Counted from the first letter of the stretch, positions 7,745-16,574 are shown. The stretch is 64,000 nucleotides of DNA from Microbacterium sp. Root180 (GCF_001428485.1 NZ_LMHS01000003.1:496001-560000); one strand, 5' to 3'. Numbers and translations are program-made. Notes: generated by a model from the sequence alone, not told the origin.

Positions 7745-9277
7745 ATGCCCGCCGTCGCCGACGCCCCCACGCTGCGCGCGCTTCTCACCCGTGCCGACCT
7801 GCGACTCGTCCTCGCCGGCGAGCAGCACCTCGAACCGGGCACACTCGACCGCGCCGTGCGCTGGGTGCACAGCACCGACCTCGTCGACCCCACGCCCTTC
7901 CTTTCGGAGGGCCTGGTGCTCCTGACGACCGGCACGCAGTTCCCGGAGTCGCCCGACGAGACCGGCGCGTTCCGCGCCTACGTGCACCGGCTCGCGGCGC
8001 GCGGAGTCGTAGGTCTGGGATTCGGCACCGAGGTCGTGCGCGACGGCATCCCTCCGGCGCTCGTCGAGGCGTGCCGCGATGAGCGGATGCCGCTGTTCGA
8101 GGTCCCCTACCGCACGCCGTTCATCGCCGTGGCGCGCGCCAACGCCGAGGCGATCGCCGCGCAGGCGTACTCCCGGCGCAGCTGGGCGCTCGCCGCGCAG
8201 CGCGCGATCGCCCTCGCCGCGCTGCGGCCCGACGGGCTCGGGGCGACCGTCGCCGAACTCGCGCGGCAGCTCGACACGTGGGTCGGCATGTACGACGCCG
8301 CCGGGGAGCTCGTGCGGGAGCATCCCGCGGGCGGTCTCGATGCGGCCACCGCCGAGGATCTCCGCCGCGAAGTCACTGGCGTCCTCAACCGCGGCGCACG
8401 AGCGGGCTCGTCGCTGCGCATCCGCGAGACGCCGTTCAGCCTCCAGACGCTCGGACGCGGCGGGCACCTTCGCGGCGTCATCGCCATCGCCGCGGGCGAC
8501 CTCGACCAGGAGGGTCGCGGGGTCGTGACGGCGGTGATCGCGATGGCGGGGCTCGCGCTCGAGCAGCAGCAGGGCCTCAGCCGTGCGCGCGGCGTGCTGC
8601 GCGCCGGACTGGTGCAGACGCTCCTCGCAGACGATCCGGCCTTCGCCCGGCGCATCTCGCGCGAACTGTGGGGGCCGCTGCCGGCAGCGCCGGTCGAGGT
8701 GGCGCTGACGGATGCCACGGCATCCCGCATCGACGCGATCGCCGAACTCCTCGAGCTCCGCGTCGACGAGAAGCGCGGCGCGCTCTTCTTCGGACGCGGC
8801 GACGACGGTCTCGTGATCGTCGTGCCCGCCGGCGAGCGCGGCCCGGTGGAGGAGGTCGCCGAGCGGTTCGGTGTGCGCATCGGCCTGTCGGATCCCGCCG
8901 GCTACGACTCGTTCGCCGCGGCGATCGCGCAGGCGAAGGTCGCGCGGGACCGCAGCGGCGACGGCGTCACGCTCTTCGCGGAGCTCGCGCGCACCGGCGT
9001 GCTGTCGGCGCTGTCCGACGAGGCACGAGCGCTCGCGCGCGCGGAGCTCGCGCCGCTGCGCGACCACGACGCCGCGGAAGGCACCCACCTGGTCGAGACT
9101 CTGCAGGCGTGGCTCGACAACGACTGCTCGCACGAGGCATCCGCTCGCGCACTCGGGGTGCACCGGCACACCGTGCGCACGCGCCTCGCGCAGATCGAGC
9201 GGGTGCTGGGCGCCGACCTCTCCTCGTTCGCCGCCCGCGCCGAGCTGTGGGCCGCGCTCCGCGCCGTCGAGGACTGA
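7745..9277 (+). CDS. PucR-family transcriptional regulator
   Basis: 510 residues. The N-terminal about 120 residues form a PucR-like sensor domain, there is a central GGDEF-like/CdaR-type region, and the C-terminus has the PucR helix-turn-helix in NDCSHEASARALGVHRHTVR followed by TRLAQIERVLG. PucR proteins control purine, GABA and other nitrogen-source catabolism; divergent placement from gabT suggests it senses GABA or putrescine and activates or represses the gabT-side genes. The ATG at 7745 follows GGAG at 7737-7740; upstream extensions of the frame are antisense to gabT. Confidence 0.88.
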   Translation: MPAVADAPTLRALLTRADLRLVLAGEQHLEPGTLDRAVRWVHSTDLVDPTPFLSEGLVLLTTGTQFPESPDETGAFRAYVHRLAARGVVGLGFGTEVVRDGIPPALVEACRDERMPLFEVPYRTPFIAVARANAEAIAAQAYSRRSWALAAQRAIALAALRPDGLGATVAELARQLDTWVGMYDAAGELVREHPAGGLDAATAEDLRREVTGVLNRGARAGSSLRIRETPFSLQTLGRGGHLRGVIAIAAGDLDQEGRGVVTAVIAMAGLALEQQQGLSRARGVLRAGLVQTLLADDPAFARRISRELWGPLPAAPVEVALTDATASRIDAIAELLELRVDEKRGALFFGRGDDGLVIVVPAGERGPVEEVAERFGVRIGLSDPAGYDSFAAAIAQAKVARDRSGDGVTLFAELARTGVLSALSDEARALARAELAPLRDHDAAEGTHLVETLQAWLDNDCSHEASARALGVHRHTVRTRLAQIERVLGADLSSFAARAELWAALRAVED

Positions 9278-9351
9278 CGCTGCGCGAACCCGGGCCCCGA
9301 GTCTCAGCCGCGCCCCGAGTCGGCGGCAGCGCCCCGAGTCGCCGGCCGCGC

Positions 9352-9412
9352 CCCGAGTCGCCAAGACACGCCGTATCCGCGCCGCCGCGCCGGCGTGTCT
9401 TGGCGACTCGGG
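9352..9412. repeat. Inverted repeat with 22-base perfect arms (GAGTCGCCAAGACACGCCG family)
   Basis: The left arm at 9352-9373 is exactly complementary to 9391-9412, with a 17-base loop. A second element with the same 19-base arm core but a different loop is at 23500-23555. Three direct repeats of CGCCCCGAGTCGCC-like sequence spaced about 19-20 bases lead into the left arm (from 9311). It lies in the 325-bp gap after the PucR gene, which has no ORF I would support. Confidence 0.85.
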
Positions 9413-9437
9413 CTCCGGTTCGGCGCACAGGGGCGGA

Positions 9438-9522
9438 GTGCACAACGTCGGCAGTCCGTGACTACGTCGCGCCCAGCCCGCCTTGCCTGCCCGCGCGCGA
9501 CGGGAATGCCGACGTTGCGCAC
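9438..9522. repeat. Second long inverted repeat in the same gap
   Basis: Arms GTGCACAACGTCGGCA (9438-9453) and TGCCGACGTTGCGCAC (9507-9522) match at 15 of 16 positions around a 53-base centre. It follows the 9352-9412 hairpin directly, so the gap carries two unrelated long hairpins. Confidence 0.75.
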
Positions 9523-9602
9523 ACGCGGCCTGTCGCACGGCCGGGCCAGATTGGGACGGATCGTCCTCGGCCGGCAGCGCGAATCCGCGACAGGATGGGC
9601 CC

Positions 9603-10994
9603 ATGACCGAGCCGCGCGTACCCAACGGAGACGTCTCGTGGTGGTGGCGGCAGCTCGGCGGGACGCCCGCTCCGCGTGCGCCACTCCCCGGCCCGATCGA
9701 CGTCGACGTCGCGATCGTCGGCGGCGGATACACCGGCCTGTGGGCGGCGTACTACCTCAAGACCCTGCAGCCCGACCTGCGCGTGGCCATCCTCGAGCAG
9801 CGGTTCGCCGGGTTCGGGGCATCCGGACGCAACGGCGGCTGGCTGACGAACACCGTCACGGGCGGACGGGAGCGGTACGAGGCATCCCACGGGCGCGATC
9901 CCGCCGCCGCCCAGCAGCGCGCGCTCAACGAGACGGTCGACGAGGTCATCGCGGTCGCGGCCCGCGAGGGCATCGACGCCGACATCGTGAAGGGCGGCGA
10001 GTTCGGCGTCGCCCGCACGCCGTCCCAGCTGGCCAGGCTCCGCGCCGCCGTGAAGGCTGAGCAGCAATGGCCGCACACCGATGTCGTTGAGTTGGATGCC
10101 GCGTCCGCCGCCTCCCGCATCGCCGTGGACGGCGTACTCGGCGGGGTGTGGCATCCGCACTGCGCCCGCGTGCACCCGGCGAAGCTGGCCGCCGGGCTCG
10201 CCGCCGCTGTCGAGCGCCTCGGCGTGCCGATCTACGAGCAGACCCGCGTCACGGAGATCTCGTCGGGCCGCGCGATCACCGACCGGGGGATCGTGACCGC
10301 GTCGCACGTGCTGCGCGCGACCGAGGGCTTCACGGCGGATCTGCGCGGTGAGCACCGCACCTGGCTGCCGATGAACTCCTCGATGATCGTCACCGACCCC
10401 CTCCCCGGGACCGTCTGGGACACGATCGGGTGGAACGGTCGCGAGACCCTGGGCGACTTCGCCCACGTGTACATGTACGCCCAGCGCACGGCCGACGACC
10501 GCATCGCGTTCGGCGGGCGCGGAGTGCCGTACCGGTACGGCTCGCACGTCGACGAGGACGGCACCACGCAGGAGCGGACGATCGCGGCGCTCACCCGTCT
10601 GCTGCGGGACTTCTTCCCGGATGCCGCGTCCGTGCCGATCGCCCACGGCTGGGCGGGCGTCCTGGGCGTGCCCCGCGACTGGGCCGCGTCGGTCGGACAC
10701 GACCGCGCGAGCGGGCTCGGCTGGGCAGGCGGCTACGTCGGGACGGGTGTCACGGCCACGAATCTCGCCGGCCGCACGCTCGCCGATCTCGTGCTGGAGC
10801 GCGACACCGGCCTGGTGCACCTGCCGTGGGTCGGGCACCGGGCCAGGAAGTGGGAGCCCGAGCCGCTACGCTGGCTCGCCGTGAACGCGATCTACGCCGC
10901 GTATCGCACAGCCGACCGGTTCGAGGCATCCGGATCCGGCACCGGCACGGCGTGGCCCGCCCACGTCGCCGACTTCGTCGCCGGGCGGCACTAG
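9603..10994 (+). CDS. FAD-dependent amine/amino acid oxidoreductase (DadA/PuuB-like)
   Basis: 463 residues. The N-terminus has the FAD-binding fold VDVAIVGGGYTGLWAAYYL, then RFAGFGASGRNGGWLT typical of the DadA/PuuB/OrdL branch, and the C-terminus HGWAGVLGVPRD..GLGWAGGYVGTGV closes the flavin site. Members oxidise gamma-glutamylputrescine, sarcosine-like secondary amines or D-amino acids. Its location beside the putrescine/GABA genes makes a polyamine-related substrate attractive, but the substrate cannot be read from sequence. The ATG at 9603 lies 6 bases after CAGGAT, consistent with a leaderless transcript. Confidence 0.82.
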   Translation: MTEPRVPNGDVSWWWRQLGGTPAPRAPLPGPIDVDVAIVGGGYTGLWAAYYLKTLQPDLRVAILEQRFAGFGASGRNGGWLTNTVTGGRERYEASHGRDPAAAQQRALNETVDEVIAVAAREGIDADIVKGGEFGVARTPSQLARLRAAVKAEQQWPHTDVVELDAASAASRIAVDGVLGGVWHPHCARVHPAKLAAGLAAAVERLGVPIYEQTRVTEISSGRAITDRGIVTASHVLRATEGFTADLRGEHRTWLPMNSSMIVTDPLPGTVWDTIGWNGRETLGDFAHVYMYAQRTADDRIAFGGRGVPYRYGSHVDEDGTTQERTIAALTRLLRDFFPDAASVPIAHGWAGVLGVPRDWAASVGHDRASGLGWAGGYVGTGVTATNLAGRTLADLVLERDTGLVHLPWVGHRARKWEPEPLRWLAVNAIYAAYRTADRFEASGSGTGTAWPAHVADFVAGRH

Positions 10995-11157
10995 CCCGCC
11001 GCCGCCGGCCCAGGCTCGTTCGTCGCCGCCCGTGCCGTTCCGTTTGTGCGGGCGTTGGCGCGCCTGCGGGTCCGTTCGGACGCCCATTCGCCCACACAAA
11101 CGGATGTCGTGCCCGGGCCCCCGGGCACCGAACGGGGCGGTGGGAGCGGCGGGCTAG
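10991..11157. repeat. Element bounded by 12-base inverted repeats with a nested hairpin
   Basis: CTAGCCCGCCGC at 10991-11002 and its exact complement at 11146-11157 enclose an inner hairpin with arms CCGTTTGTGCGGG (11040-11052) and CCCACACAAACGG (11091-11103), 12 of 13 matched. The left terminus includes the TAG stop of the preceding gene. No ORF lies inside. The remaining part of the gap to 11359 holds the operator and promoter of the sugar importer. Confidence 0.7.
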
Positions 11158-11241
11158 CACGCGAGCGGATGCCGCACCAGGGCCTGTCCTGTGGCGCGCA
11201 GCTGGCGGCATCCTGCCGTGCATGAGGCATTTCTCATCGCT

Positions 11242-11265
11242 AATACCTTTCACCTGTTAGGTTTT
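11242..11265. promoter_or_regulatory. Operator upstream of the sugar ABC operon (shared with 18170-18193)
   Basis: On the minus strand it reads AAAACCTAACA, 6 variable bases, then AGGTATT. Twenty of 24 positions match the site before the secreted glucanase gene at 18170-18193. It lies just upstream of the TAGGGT -10 box at 11271-11276, in the position of a repressor site. The only regulator gene in the cluster is the TetR gene at 15921-16574. Confidence 0.75.
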
Positions 11266-11270
11266 TGGCG

Positions 11271-11276
11271 TAGGGT
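11271..11276 (+). promoter_or_regulatory. Probable -10 box of the sugar ABC operon
   Basis: TAGGGT, 5 bases after the operator. Predicted start of transcription is near 11282, giving a leader of about 78 bases before the lipoprotein gene. Confidence 0.45.
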
Positions 11277-11359
11277 CGATCACACGGCGCGAGATGTGCC
11301 GGAACACAGCCGAGGCAGGGCCGCCGAGGGCGGCGACGACCGATGGAGGCGTCAGACCG

Positions 11360-12661
11360 ATGACCAGAACATTCACACGCAGAACCTCGCGACTGGCCGC
11401 AGCCGGCGCCGTGACACTCGTGGGAGCGCTGCTGCTCGCAGGCTGCGGGCGCACCGACGCGCCGACGGGTGGCGGCGATGGCGGCGGAGGCGAGGCGATC
11501 GACGACTCCCCCGCGACCGGCACCGTCGAGGTGTGGGCGATGGGCAACGAGGGCGAGGTCCTCGACGAGCTCGCCGCGCAGTTCGAGGAGGAGAACCCCG
11601 ACGTCCAGATCGAGGTCACCGCCGTTCCGTGGGAGAGCGCCCACGACCGCATCGCGACCGCGATCGCCGGCGGCGAGACCCCTGACATCTCCATGCTCGG
11701 CACGACGTGGGTCGGCGAGTTCGCCGCGACCGGCGCGTTCGAGCCGACGCCCGAGGGCCTGGTCGACGAGTCGTCGTTCTTCGAGGGCTCGTGGGAGACC
11801 GCGGTCGTGGACGAGGTCGCCTACGGAGTGCCCTGGTACGTCGACACCCGCGTGCTCTACTACCGCACCGACCTCGCCGAGAAGGCCGGCCTCGAGCCGC
11901 CGACGACGTGGGACGAGTACACGGCGTTCACGAAGGGCCTGCAGGAAGCCGGCGCCGAGTGGGGCGTCTCGCTCCCGCCGGGCGGCTTCGACTCGTGGCA
12001 GTACGTGACCCCGCTCGCCTGGCAGCAGGGCGGCGAGATCCTCAACGAGGACGGCACCGAGTTCACCTTCGACACTCCGGAGTGGGAGGAGGCGTTCTCC
12101 TTCTACACGAGCTTCTTCGAGGACGGCATCTCCGAGCCGCGCCGCCTCGAGGGCGGCGAGATCGAGTCCGCCTTCATCAACGGCGAGGTCGGCGCCTTCT
12201 ACAGCGGTCCATTCCACGTCGGCCTGCTGCGTGAGCAGGGCGGCGAGGACTTCGCCGACAAATTCGGCGTCGCGATGGTGCCCGGCGCCGACAGCCGCAC
12301 GAGCTTCACCGGCGGTGGCAACCTGGCCGTGTTCGAAGACACCGAGAACCGCGACGCGTCCTGGAAGTTCGTCCGGTGGCTGAGCCAGCCCGAGACGCAG
12401 CTCGCCTGGTACGACATCTCGACCGACCTCCCCAGCGTGCAGGCGGCGTGGGATGACCCGACGTTCGCCGAGGATCCCTACCTCAGCGTGTTCGGGGAGC
12501 AGCTGCAGGACTCGAAGGCCCCGCCGGCGATCCCCACGTGGGCTCAGGTGTCGGCCGTGATCGATCAGGAGCTCGAGAAGGCCACCCGCGGCGACACGTC
12601 GCCGGCCGACGCGGTCGCCGCGATCCAGCAGCAGGCGACGTCGATCGGGACAGGCCAGTAA
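11360..12661 (+). CDS. Sugar ABC transporter substrate-binding lipoprotein
   Basis: 433 residues. A lipoprotein signal peptide ends in the lipobox LLAGC (Cys near residue 33), followed by a Gly/Asp linker and a family 1 extracellular solute-binding fold (VEVWAMGNEGEVLDELAAQF; FINGEVGAFYSGPFH). It binds an oligosaccharide outside the cell and passes it to the two permeases encoded next. The ATG at 11360 follows GGAGG at 11345-11349. Cluster partners are a GH1 glucosidase and a GH144-like glucanase, so a beta-gluco-oligosaccharide is the likely ligand. No ATPase gene is present; a shared MsiK-type ATPase elsewhere would be required. Confidence 0.9.
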   Translation: MTRTFTRRTSRLAAAGAVTLVGALLLAGCGRTDAPTGGGDGGGGEAIDDSPATGTVEVWAMGNEGEVLDELAAQFEEENPDVQIEVTAVPWESAHDRIATAIAGGETPDISMLGTTWVGEFAATGAFEPTPEGLVDESSFFEGSWETAVVDEVAYGVPWYVDTRVLYYRTDLAEKAGLEPPTTWDEYTAFTKGLQEAGAEWGVSLPPGGFDSWQYVTPLAWQQGGEILNEDGTEFTFDTPEWEEAFSFYTSFFEDGISEPRRLEGGEIESAFINGEVGAFYSGPFHVGLLREQGGEDFADKFGVAMVPGADSRTSFTGGGNLAVFEDTENRDASWKFVRWLSQPETQLAWYDISTDLPSVQAAWDDPTFAEDPYLSVFGEQLQDSKAPPAIPTWAQVSAVIDQELEKATRGDTSPADAVAAIQQQATSIGTGQ

Positions 12662-12671
12662 GAGGCATCCC

Positions 12672-13610
12672 ATGACCTCCCTTGCCACCCCCGCGGCCCC
12701 GCCGCGGCGCCCCGCACCTCGTGCGCGGGCGTCGCGGCGGGAGCGCCGCATGACGCGCACCGCGTGGCTGTTCGCCGCACCGTTCGTGATCCTGTTCCTG
12801 GTGTTCATGGCCGGGCCGATCGTCGGATCGTTCCTCATGAGCTTCACCGACATGACCACGCGCGACCTGCAGACGCCGTTCCAGGTGAACCTCGTCGGCT
12901 TCGACAACTACATCCGCCTGTTCCAGGACCCGCGGTTCCTGCGATCGCTGCTCAACACGTTCACCTTCGTGGTCGTGGCGGTGCCGCTCACGATCGCGCT
13001 CGCCCTCGCGGTGGCACTCGCGCTCGACAAGGGCATCCGCCGCTTCCGCACGGTGTACCGCGTCGGCTACTACGCCCCCGTGGTCACGAGCATCGTCGCC
13101 ATCGCCATCGTCTGGCGGTTCATCCTCCAGCCCGACGGCCTGCTCAACGGCTTCCTGGCCGTATTCGGCATCCAGGGACCCGATTGGCTGCAGTCGACGA
13201 CGTGGGCGCTGCCGTCGCTCATCATGATGGCGGTCTGGCGCAACATCGGGACGATCATGGTGATCTTCCTCGCCGCCCTGCAGGGGGTGCCGCGGGAGCA
13301 CCACGAGGCCGCGATGGTCGACGGCGCGAACGCCTGGCAGCGGTTCTGGAACATCACGATCCCCGCGATGCGGCCCGCGATCCTGTTCGCGACGGTCATC
13401 ACGGGAATCGGATTCCTGCAGTTCTTCGAAGAGCCGTACGTGATGACCCAGGGAGGTCCGCTCGACGCGACCCTGTCGACGGCCATGTACACGTACGACC
13501 AGTTCGGATTCGGCAACTACGCCTACGCGTCGGCGGCCAGCTACGTGCTGTTCCTCGCCATCGTGGTGCTCTCGCTGATCCAGTTCCGCCTCATCGCAAG
13601 GAAGGACTGA
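12672..13610 (+). CDS. Sugar ABC transporter permease (MalF type)
   Basis: 312 residues with six predicted membrane spans after a basic N-terminal tail (PAPRARASRRERRMTR). The coupling-helix EAA motif is seen as EAAMVDGANAWQRFW. It forms the membrane channel with the next gene product. It starts 11 bases after the binding-protein stop. Confidence 0.92.
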   Translation: MTSLATPAAPPRRPAPRARASRRERRMTRTAWLFAAPFVILFLVFMAGPIVGSFLMSFTDMTTRDLQTPFQVNLVGFDNYIRLFQDPRFLRSLLNTFTFVVVAVPLTIALALAVALALDKGIRRFRTVYRVGYYAPVVTSIVAIAIVWRFILQPDGLLNGFLAVFGIQGPDWLQSTTWALPSLIMMAVWRNIGTIMVIFLAALQGVPREHHEAAMVDGANAWQRFWNITIPAMRPAILFATVITGIGFLQFFEEPYVMTQGGPLDATLSTAMYTYDQFGFGNYAYASAASYVLFLAIVVLSLIQFRLIARKD

Positions 13611-13611
13611 C

Positions 13612-14580
13612 ATGACGACCACGCCTCCTCCCCGTGCCGATGCGGCCGGCGCCGAAGCATCCCGCGCCGAGGCCGAACGGCTGGGCCCGGTCCTCGCCTC
13701 GGCATCGGTGACCGACACCGACGTCGTCGAGCCCGAGAGCCACCCCGCGGGCCGCAGGCGCCGCGGCGAGCGCCCGCGCTGGTGGCTGTACATCGTGCTC
13801 ACGCTCGGCCTCATCGCCATGGTTATGCCGTTCGTGTGGATGTTCCTCGGCTCGTTCAAGTCGGATGCCGAGATCCGCCAGAACCCCACGGGCTTCCTGC
13901 CGCAGAACCCGACGGTGGAGAACTACGAGACGCTCTTCGGCCGCCTGGACTTCACGACGTTCTTCATCAACAGCGTCGTGGTGGCCGTCTTCGTCACGCT
14001 GGGCAACATCGTCTTCTGCTCGATGATCGGCTATGCGCTGGCAAAGCTGCAGTTCCGCGGCAAGAAGCTGCTGTTCGCGCTCGTCATCGGCACGCTCATG
14101 GTCCCGGGAGTCGTCACCTTCGTGCCGCTGTTCGTGCTGACGGCGAACCTCGGACTGGTGAACTCCTACCCGGGCCTCATCCTGCCGTTCCTCATCTCGC
14201 CGCTCGGCGTCTTCCTGATGCGGCAGTTCATGCTGAGTCTCCCCGACGAGCTGATCGAGGCCGCACGCATCGACGGCGCGAGCGAATGGCGTATCTTCCT
14301 GCGCGTCATCATGCCGATGTGCGGGCCGGCGGTCGCGACGCTGACGATCCTGACCTTCCTCGGGAGCTGGAACAACTTCCTGTGGCCGCTGGTCGTGGCC
14401 ACGAAGGAGGACATGTATACGCTCCCCGTCGCGCTCGCCCTCTACTCGGTCAGCCAGAACGCGGCCAAGTACGGGCTCATGATGGCGGGCGCCGTCGTCG
14501 TGGTCGCGCCCATCCTGCTCGTGTTCGTGTTCCTGCAGCGCTACTTCGTGCAGGGCATCGCACTCACCGGCATCAAGTGA
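13612..14580 (+). CDS. Sugar ABC transporter permease (MalG type)
   Basis: 322 residues. A polar N-terminal region of about 55 residues precedes six membrane spans; the EAA motif reads EAARIDGASEWRIFLRVI. Its start codon is one base after the previous stop, with AAGGA inside the upstream gene serving as ribosome site. It pairs with the MalF-type permease for oligosaccharide import. Confidence 0.92.
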   Translation: MTTTPPPRADAAGAEASRAEAERLGPVLASASVTDTDVVEPESHPAGRRRRGERPRWWLYIVLTLGLIAMVMPFVWMFLGSFKSDAEIRQNPTGFLPQNPTVENYETLFGRLDFTTFFINSVVVAVFVTLGNIVFCSMIGYALAKLQFRGKKLLFALVIGTLMVPGVVTFVPLFVLTANLGLVNSYPGLILPFLISPLGVFLMRQFMLSLPDELIEAARIDGASEWRIFLRVIMPMCGPAVATLTILTFLGSWNNFLWPLVVATKEDMYTLPVALALYSVSQNAAKYGLMMAGAVVVVAPILLVFVFLQRYFVQGIALTGIK

Positions 14581-14606
14581 TCTCGAACGAAAGGACCATC
14601 GAACCG

Positions 14607-15761
14607 ATGGAGTTCCCCGAAGGATTCGTGTGGGGTGCGTCCACGGCGGCGCACCAGATCGAGGGCGGCAACGTCAACTCGGACTGGTGGGAGCGCGAGT
14701 GGGGCCGTGTTCCCGGCGCTGTGGTCGAGACGCCGTCCGGCGACGCGGCCGACAGCTACCACCGCTACGGCGAGGACATGGCGCTGCTGGCCGAGGCGGG
14801 ACTCGACACCTACCGGTTCAGCATCGAGTGGGCCCGCATCGAGCCCGAGGACGGCTGGGTCTCGAACGCGGCGATCGACCACTACCGTCGCATGGTCGAC
14901 ACCGCGATCGGGCTCGGCCTGCGTCCCATGATCACCCTTCATCACTTCACGAACCCGATCTGGTTCGCGCGTGAGGGCGGGTGGCATTCGGATGCCGCAC
15001 CCGACCGATTCGCCCGTTATGTCGAGGCTGCGCTGCCGGTACTCGAGGCCGTGGATCTCGTCTGCACCATCAACGAGCCCAACATGGTGTCCGTGCTCGC
15101 CGATCCCCAGGTCGGATTCCCCTCCATCGGCCTTCCGCCCGGCGTGCCCGCAGTGACCGATCGCCTGATCGACGCGCACAAGAGGGCCGTCGACATCGTG
15201 CGGGGGGATGGATGCCTCGCCGGCTGGTCCGTCGCGACGCAGGCCTATCAGCCGCTCGACGGCGCCGAAGAGGTGGCGGCCGAGTACGGTGCCTCGCGGG
15301 AGGACGTGTTCCTGGATGCCGCGCGCGGGGACGACTGGGTCGGCGTGCAGGCGTACACGCGCACGAGGATCGGCGCCGACGGGCCGCTGCCGATCGCGGA
15401 CGACGCGGAGCGCACCCTCACCGGATGGGAGTACTTCCCGCCGGCGGTGGGTGACGGCATCCGCAATGCGTGGGCCCGCGCGGGCGTGCCCGTCTACGTC
15501 ACCGAGAACGGCATGGCCACCTCGGACGACGCTCGGCGCATCGACTACACGCGCGGCGCACTGGAGGCGGTGCACTCCTGCATCGCAGACGGCATCGACG
15601 TGCGGGGATACCTGCACTGGAGCCTGCTCGACAACTACGAGTGGGGCAGCTACCGTCCCACATTCGGCCTGATCGCCTGGGATCGCGAGACGTTCGAGCG
15701 CACCCCCAAGCCCAGCCTCGCCTGGCTCGGAGAGGTCGCGCGCGCGAACGCGCTGCGCTGA
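14607..15761 (+). CDS. Glycoside hydrolase family 1 beta-glucosidase
   Basis: 384 residues. The GH1 N-terminal signature FPEGFVWGASTAAHQIEGG, acid/base Glu in CTINEPN (about residue 156) and nucleophile Glu in VYVTENGM (about residue 300) are all present. Most family members are 440-480 residues; here the span between the two catalytic Glu residues is only about 144, compared with roughly 180-200, so a substrate-site loop or subdomain is reduced. No signal peptide, so it acts on imported oligosaccharides, releasing glucose. AAAGGA precedes the ATG at 14607. The frame upstream of 14607 overlaps the permease and is excluded. Confidence 0.9.
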   Translation: MEFPEGFVWGASTAAHQIEGGNVNSDWWEREWGRVPGAVVETPSGDAADSYHRYGEDMALLAEAGLDTYRFSIEWARIEPEDGWVSNAAIDHYRRMVDTAIGLGLRPMITLHHFTNPIWFAREGGWHSDAAPDRFARYVEAALPVLEAVDLVCTINEPNMVSVLADPQVGFPSIGLPPGVPAVTDRLIDAHKRAVDIVRGDGCLAGWSVATQAYQPLDGAEEVAAEYGASREDVFLDAARGDDWVGVQAYTRTRIGADGPLPIADDAERTLTGWEYFPPAVGDGIRNAWARAGVPVYVTENGMATSDDARRIDYTRGALEAVHSCIADGIDVRGYLHWSLLDNYEWGSYRPTFGLIAWDRETFERTPKPSLAWLGEVARANALR

Positions 15762-15772
15762 GGCGGGCCGTC

Positions 15773-15867
15773 GCGTTTCGTCTCGCTCGCTGCGCTCCCT
15801 CGCTCAACGACCGGGAGGCGGCCGCGCCCGGCCCCGGTCGTTGAGCGAGCGCAGCGAGACGAAACGC
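15773..15867. repeat. Dispersed GTTGAGCGAGCG repeat, inverted pair
   Basis: A reverse copy (15773-15815) and a forward copy (about 15834-15867) face each other, producing a long hairpin between the GH1 gene and the convergent TetR gene. It probably works as a bidirectional terminator here. Confidence 0.85.
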
Positions 15868-15885
15868 CCCTCGCCGCTGCCCCTC

Positions 15886-15919
15886 CCGGTCGTTGAGCGA
15901 GCGCAGCGAGACGAAACGC
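15886..15919 (+). repeat. Dispersed GTTGAGCGAGCG repeat, further copy
   Basis: Forward copy ending one base before the stop codon of the TetR gene (15921). As at 721-930, the copy abuts a gene 3' end. Confidence 0.85.
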
Positions 15920-15920
15920 G

Positions 15921-16574
15921 TCAGTCCTCGCGCGGGAGCAGGTAGCCGCGCACGAACTCGGCGAACAGGGCGTTCATGTCGACGCTGTCGTCGAGCAGCC
16001 ATTGCAGCTGGATGCCGTCCATGACGGCGCTCACCAGACGTGCGGCGAGCGCCGGGTCGATGTCGCCGCGGATCTCGCCGTCCGCCTGCGCCGCACGCAG
16101 GATCGGCGTCGCGCCTTCGGCGCCCTGCCGGTAGCGGCGGGAGAACTCCTCGTGCGCCGGATGCTCGGCATCCGTGGCCTCGGCCGACACGGTGGCATAG
16201 AGGGAGGTGAGCCCGCGGGATTCCTGGTTGTACGCGACGACCTTCGTGGCCTGCTGGATGAGCGTGTGCTCATCGGGATCGCCGGCCGCTTCCCGGATCT
16301 TCTCGTCGCGCTGTCGGAGCACCTCGGTGAAGAGCTCTTCCTTGTTGCCGAAGTGGTGCATGAGCCCGGTGGGCGTCAGGCCGACGCGCTTGGCGATCTC
16401 GCGCAACGATCCGCTGTGGAATCCGCCGCGGGCGAAGACCACCAGCGCCTCGTCGACGATCTGCTGCCGGCGGGCCTGACCCTTCGCGTAGCTGCCTCGG
16501 GGTGCGCGCGCGGCGCGGGCCGGGGCATCCGTTTCGGACGCCCCGGCCTCACCGTCTGCCGGCTCTGGGGTCAC
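15921..16574 (-). CDS. TetR-family repressor of the beta-glucan regulon
   Basis: 217 residues from a GTG that overlaps the glucanase stop (GTGA, 16571-16574). After a disordered N-terminus the DNA-binding domain runs IVDEALVVFARGGFHSGSLR then EIAKRVGLTPTGLMHHFGNK, the TetR helix-turn-helix; the C-terminus is all-helical ligand-binding material. Being co-transcribed with the glucanase gene and sharing an operator with the ABC operon, it is the obvious candidate to bind AAAACCTAACA-N6-AGGTATT and to be released by a sugar. The longer open frame upstream is antisense noise within the glucanase gene. Confidence 0.85.
   Translation of the reverse strand: MTPEPADGEAGASETDAPARAARAPRGSYAKGQARRQQIVDEALVVFARGGFHSGSLREIAKRVGLTPTGLMHHFGNKEELFTEVLRQRDEKIREAAGDPDEHTLIQQATKVVAYNQESRGLTSLYATVSAEATDAEHPAHEEFSRRYRQGAEGATPILRAAQADGEIRGDIDPALAARLVSAVMDGIQLQWLLDDSVDMNALFAEFVRGYLLPRED

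Noticed and set aside
7709..9733. A 674-codon minus-strand open frame
   Set aside because: Fully antisense to the PucR regulator gene, whose motifs and ribosome site are clear.
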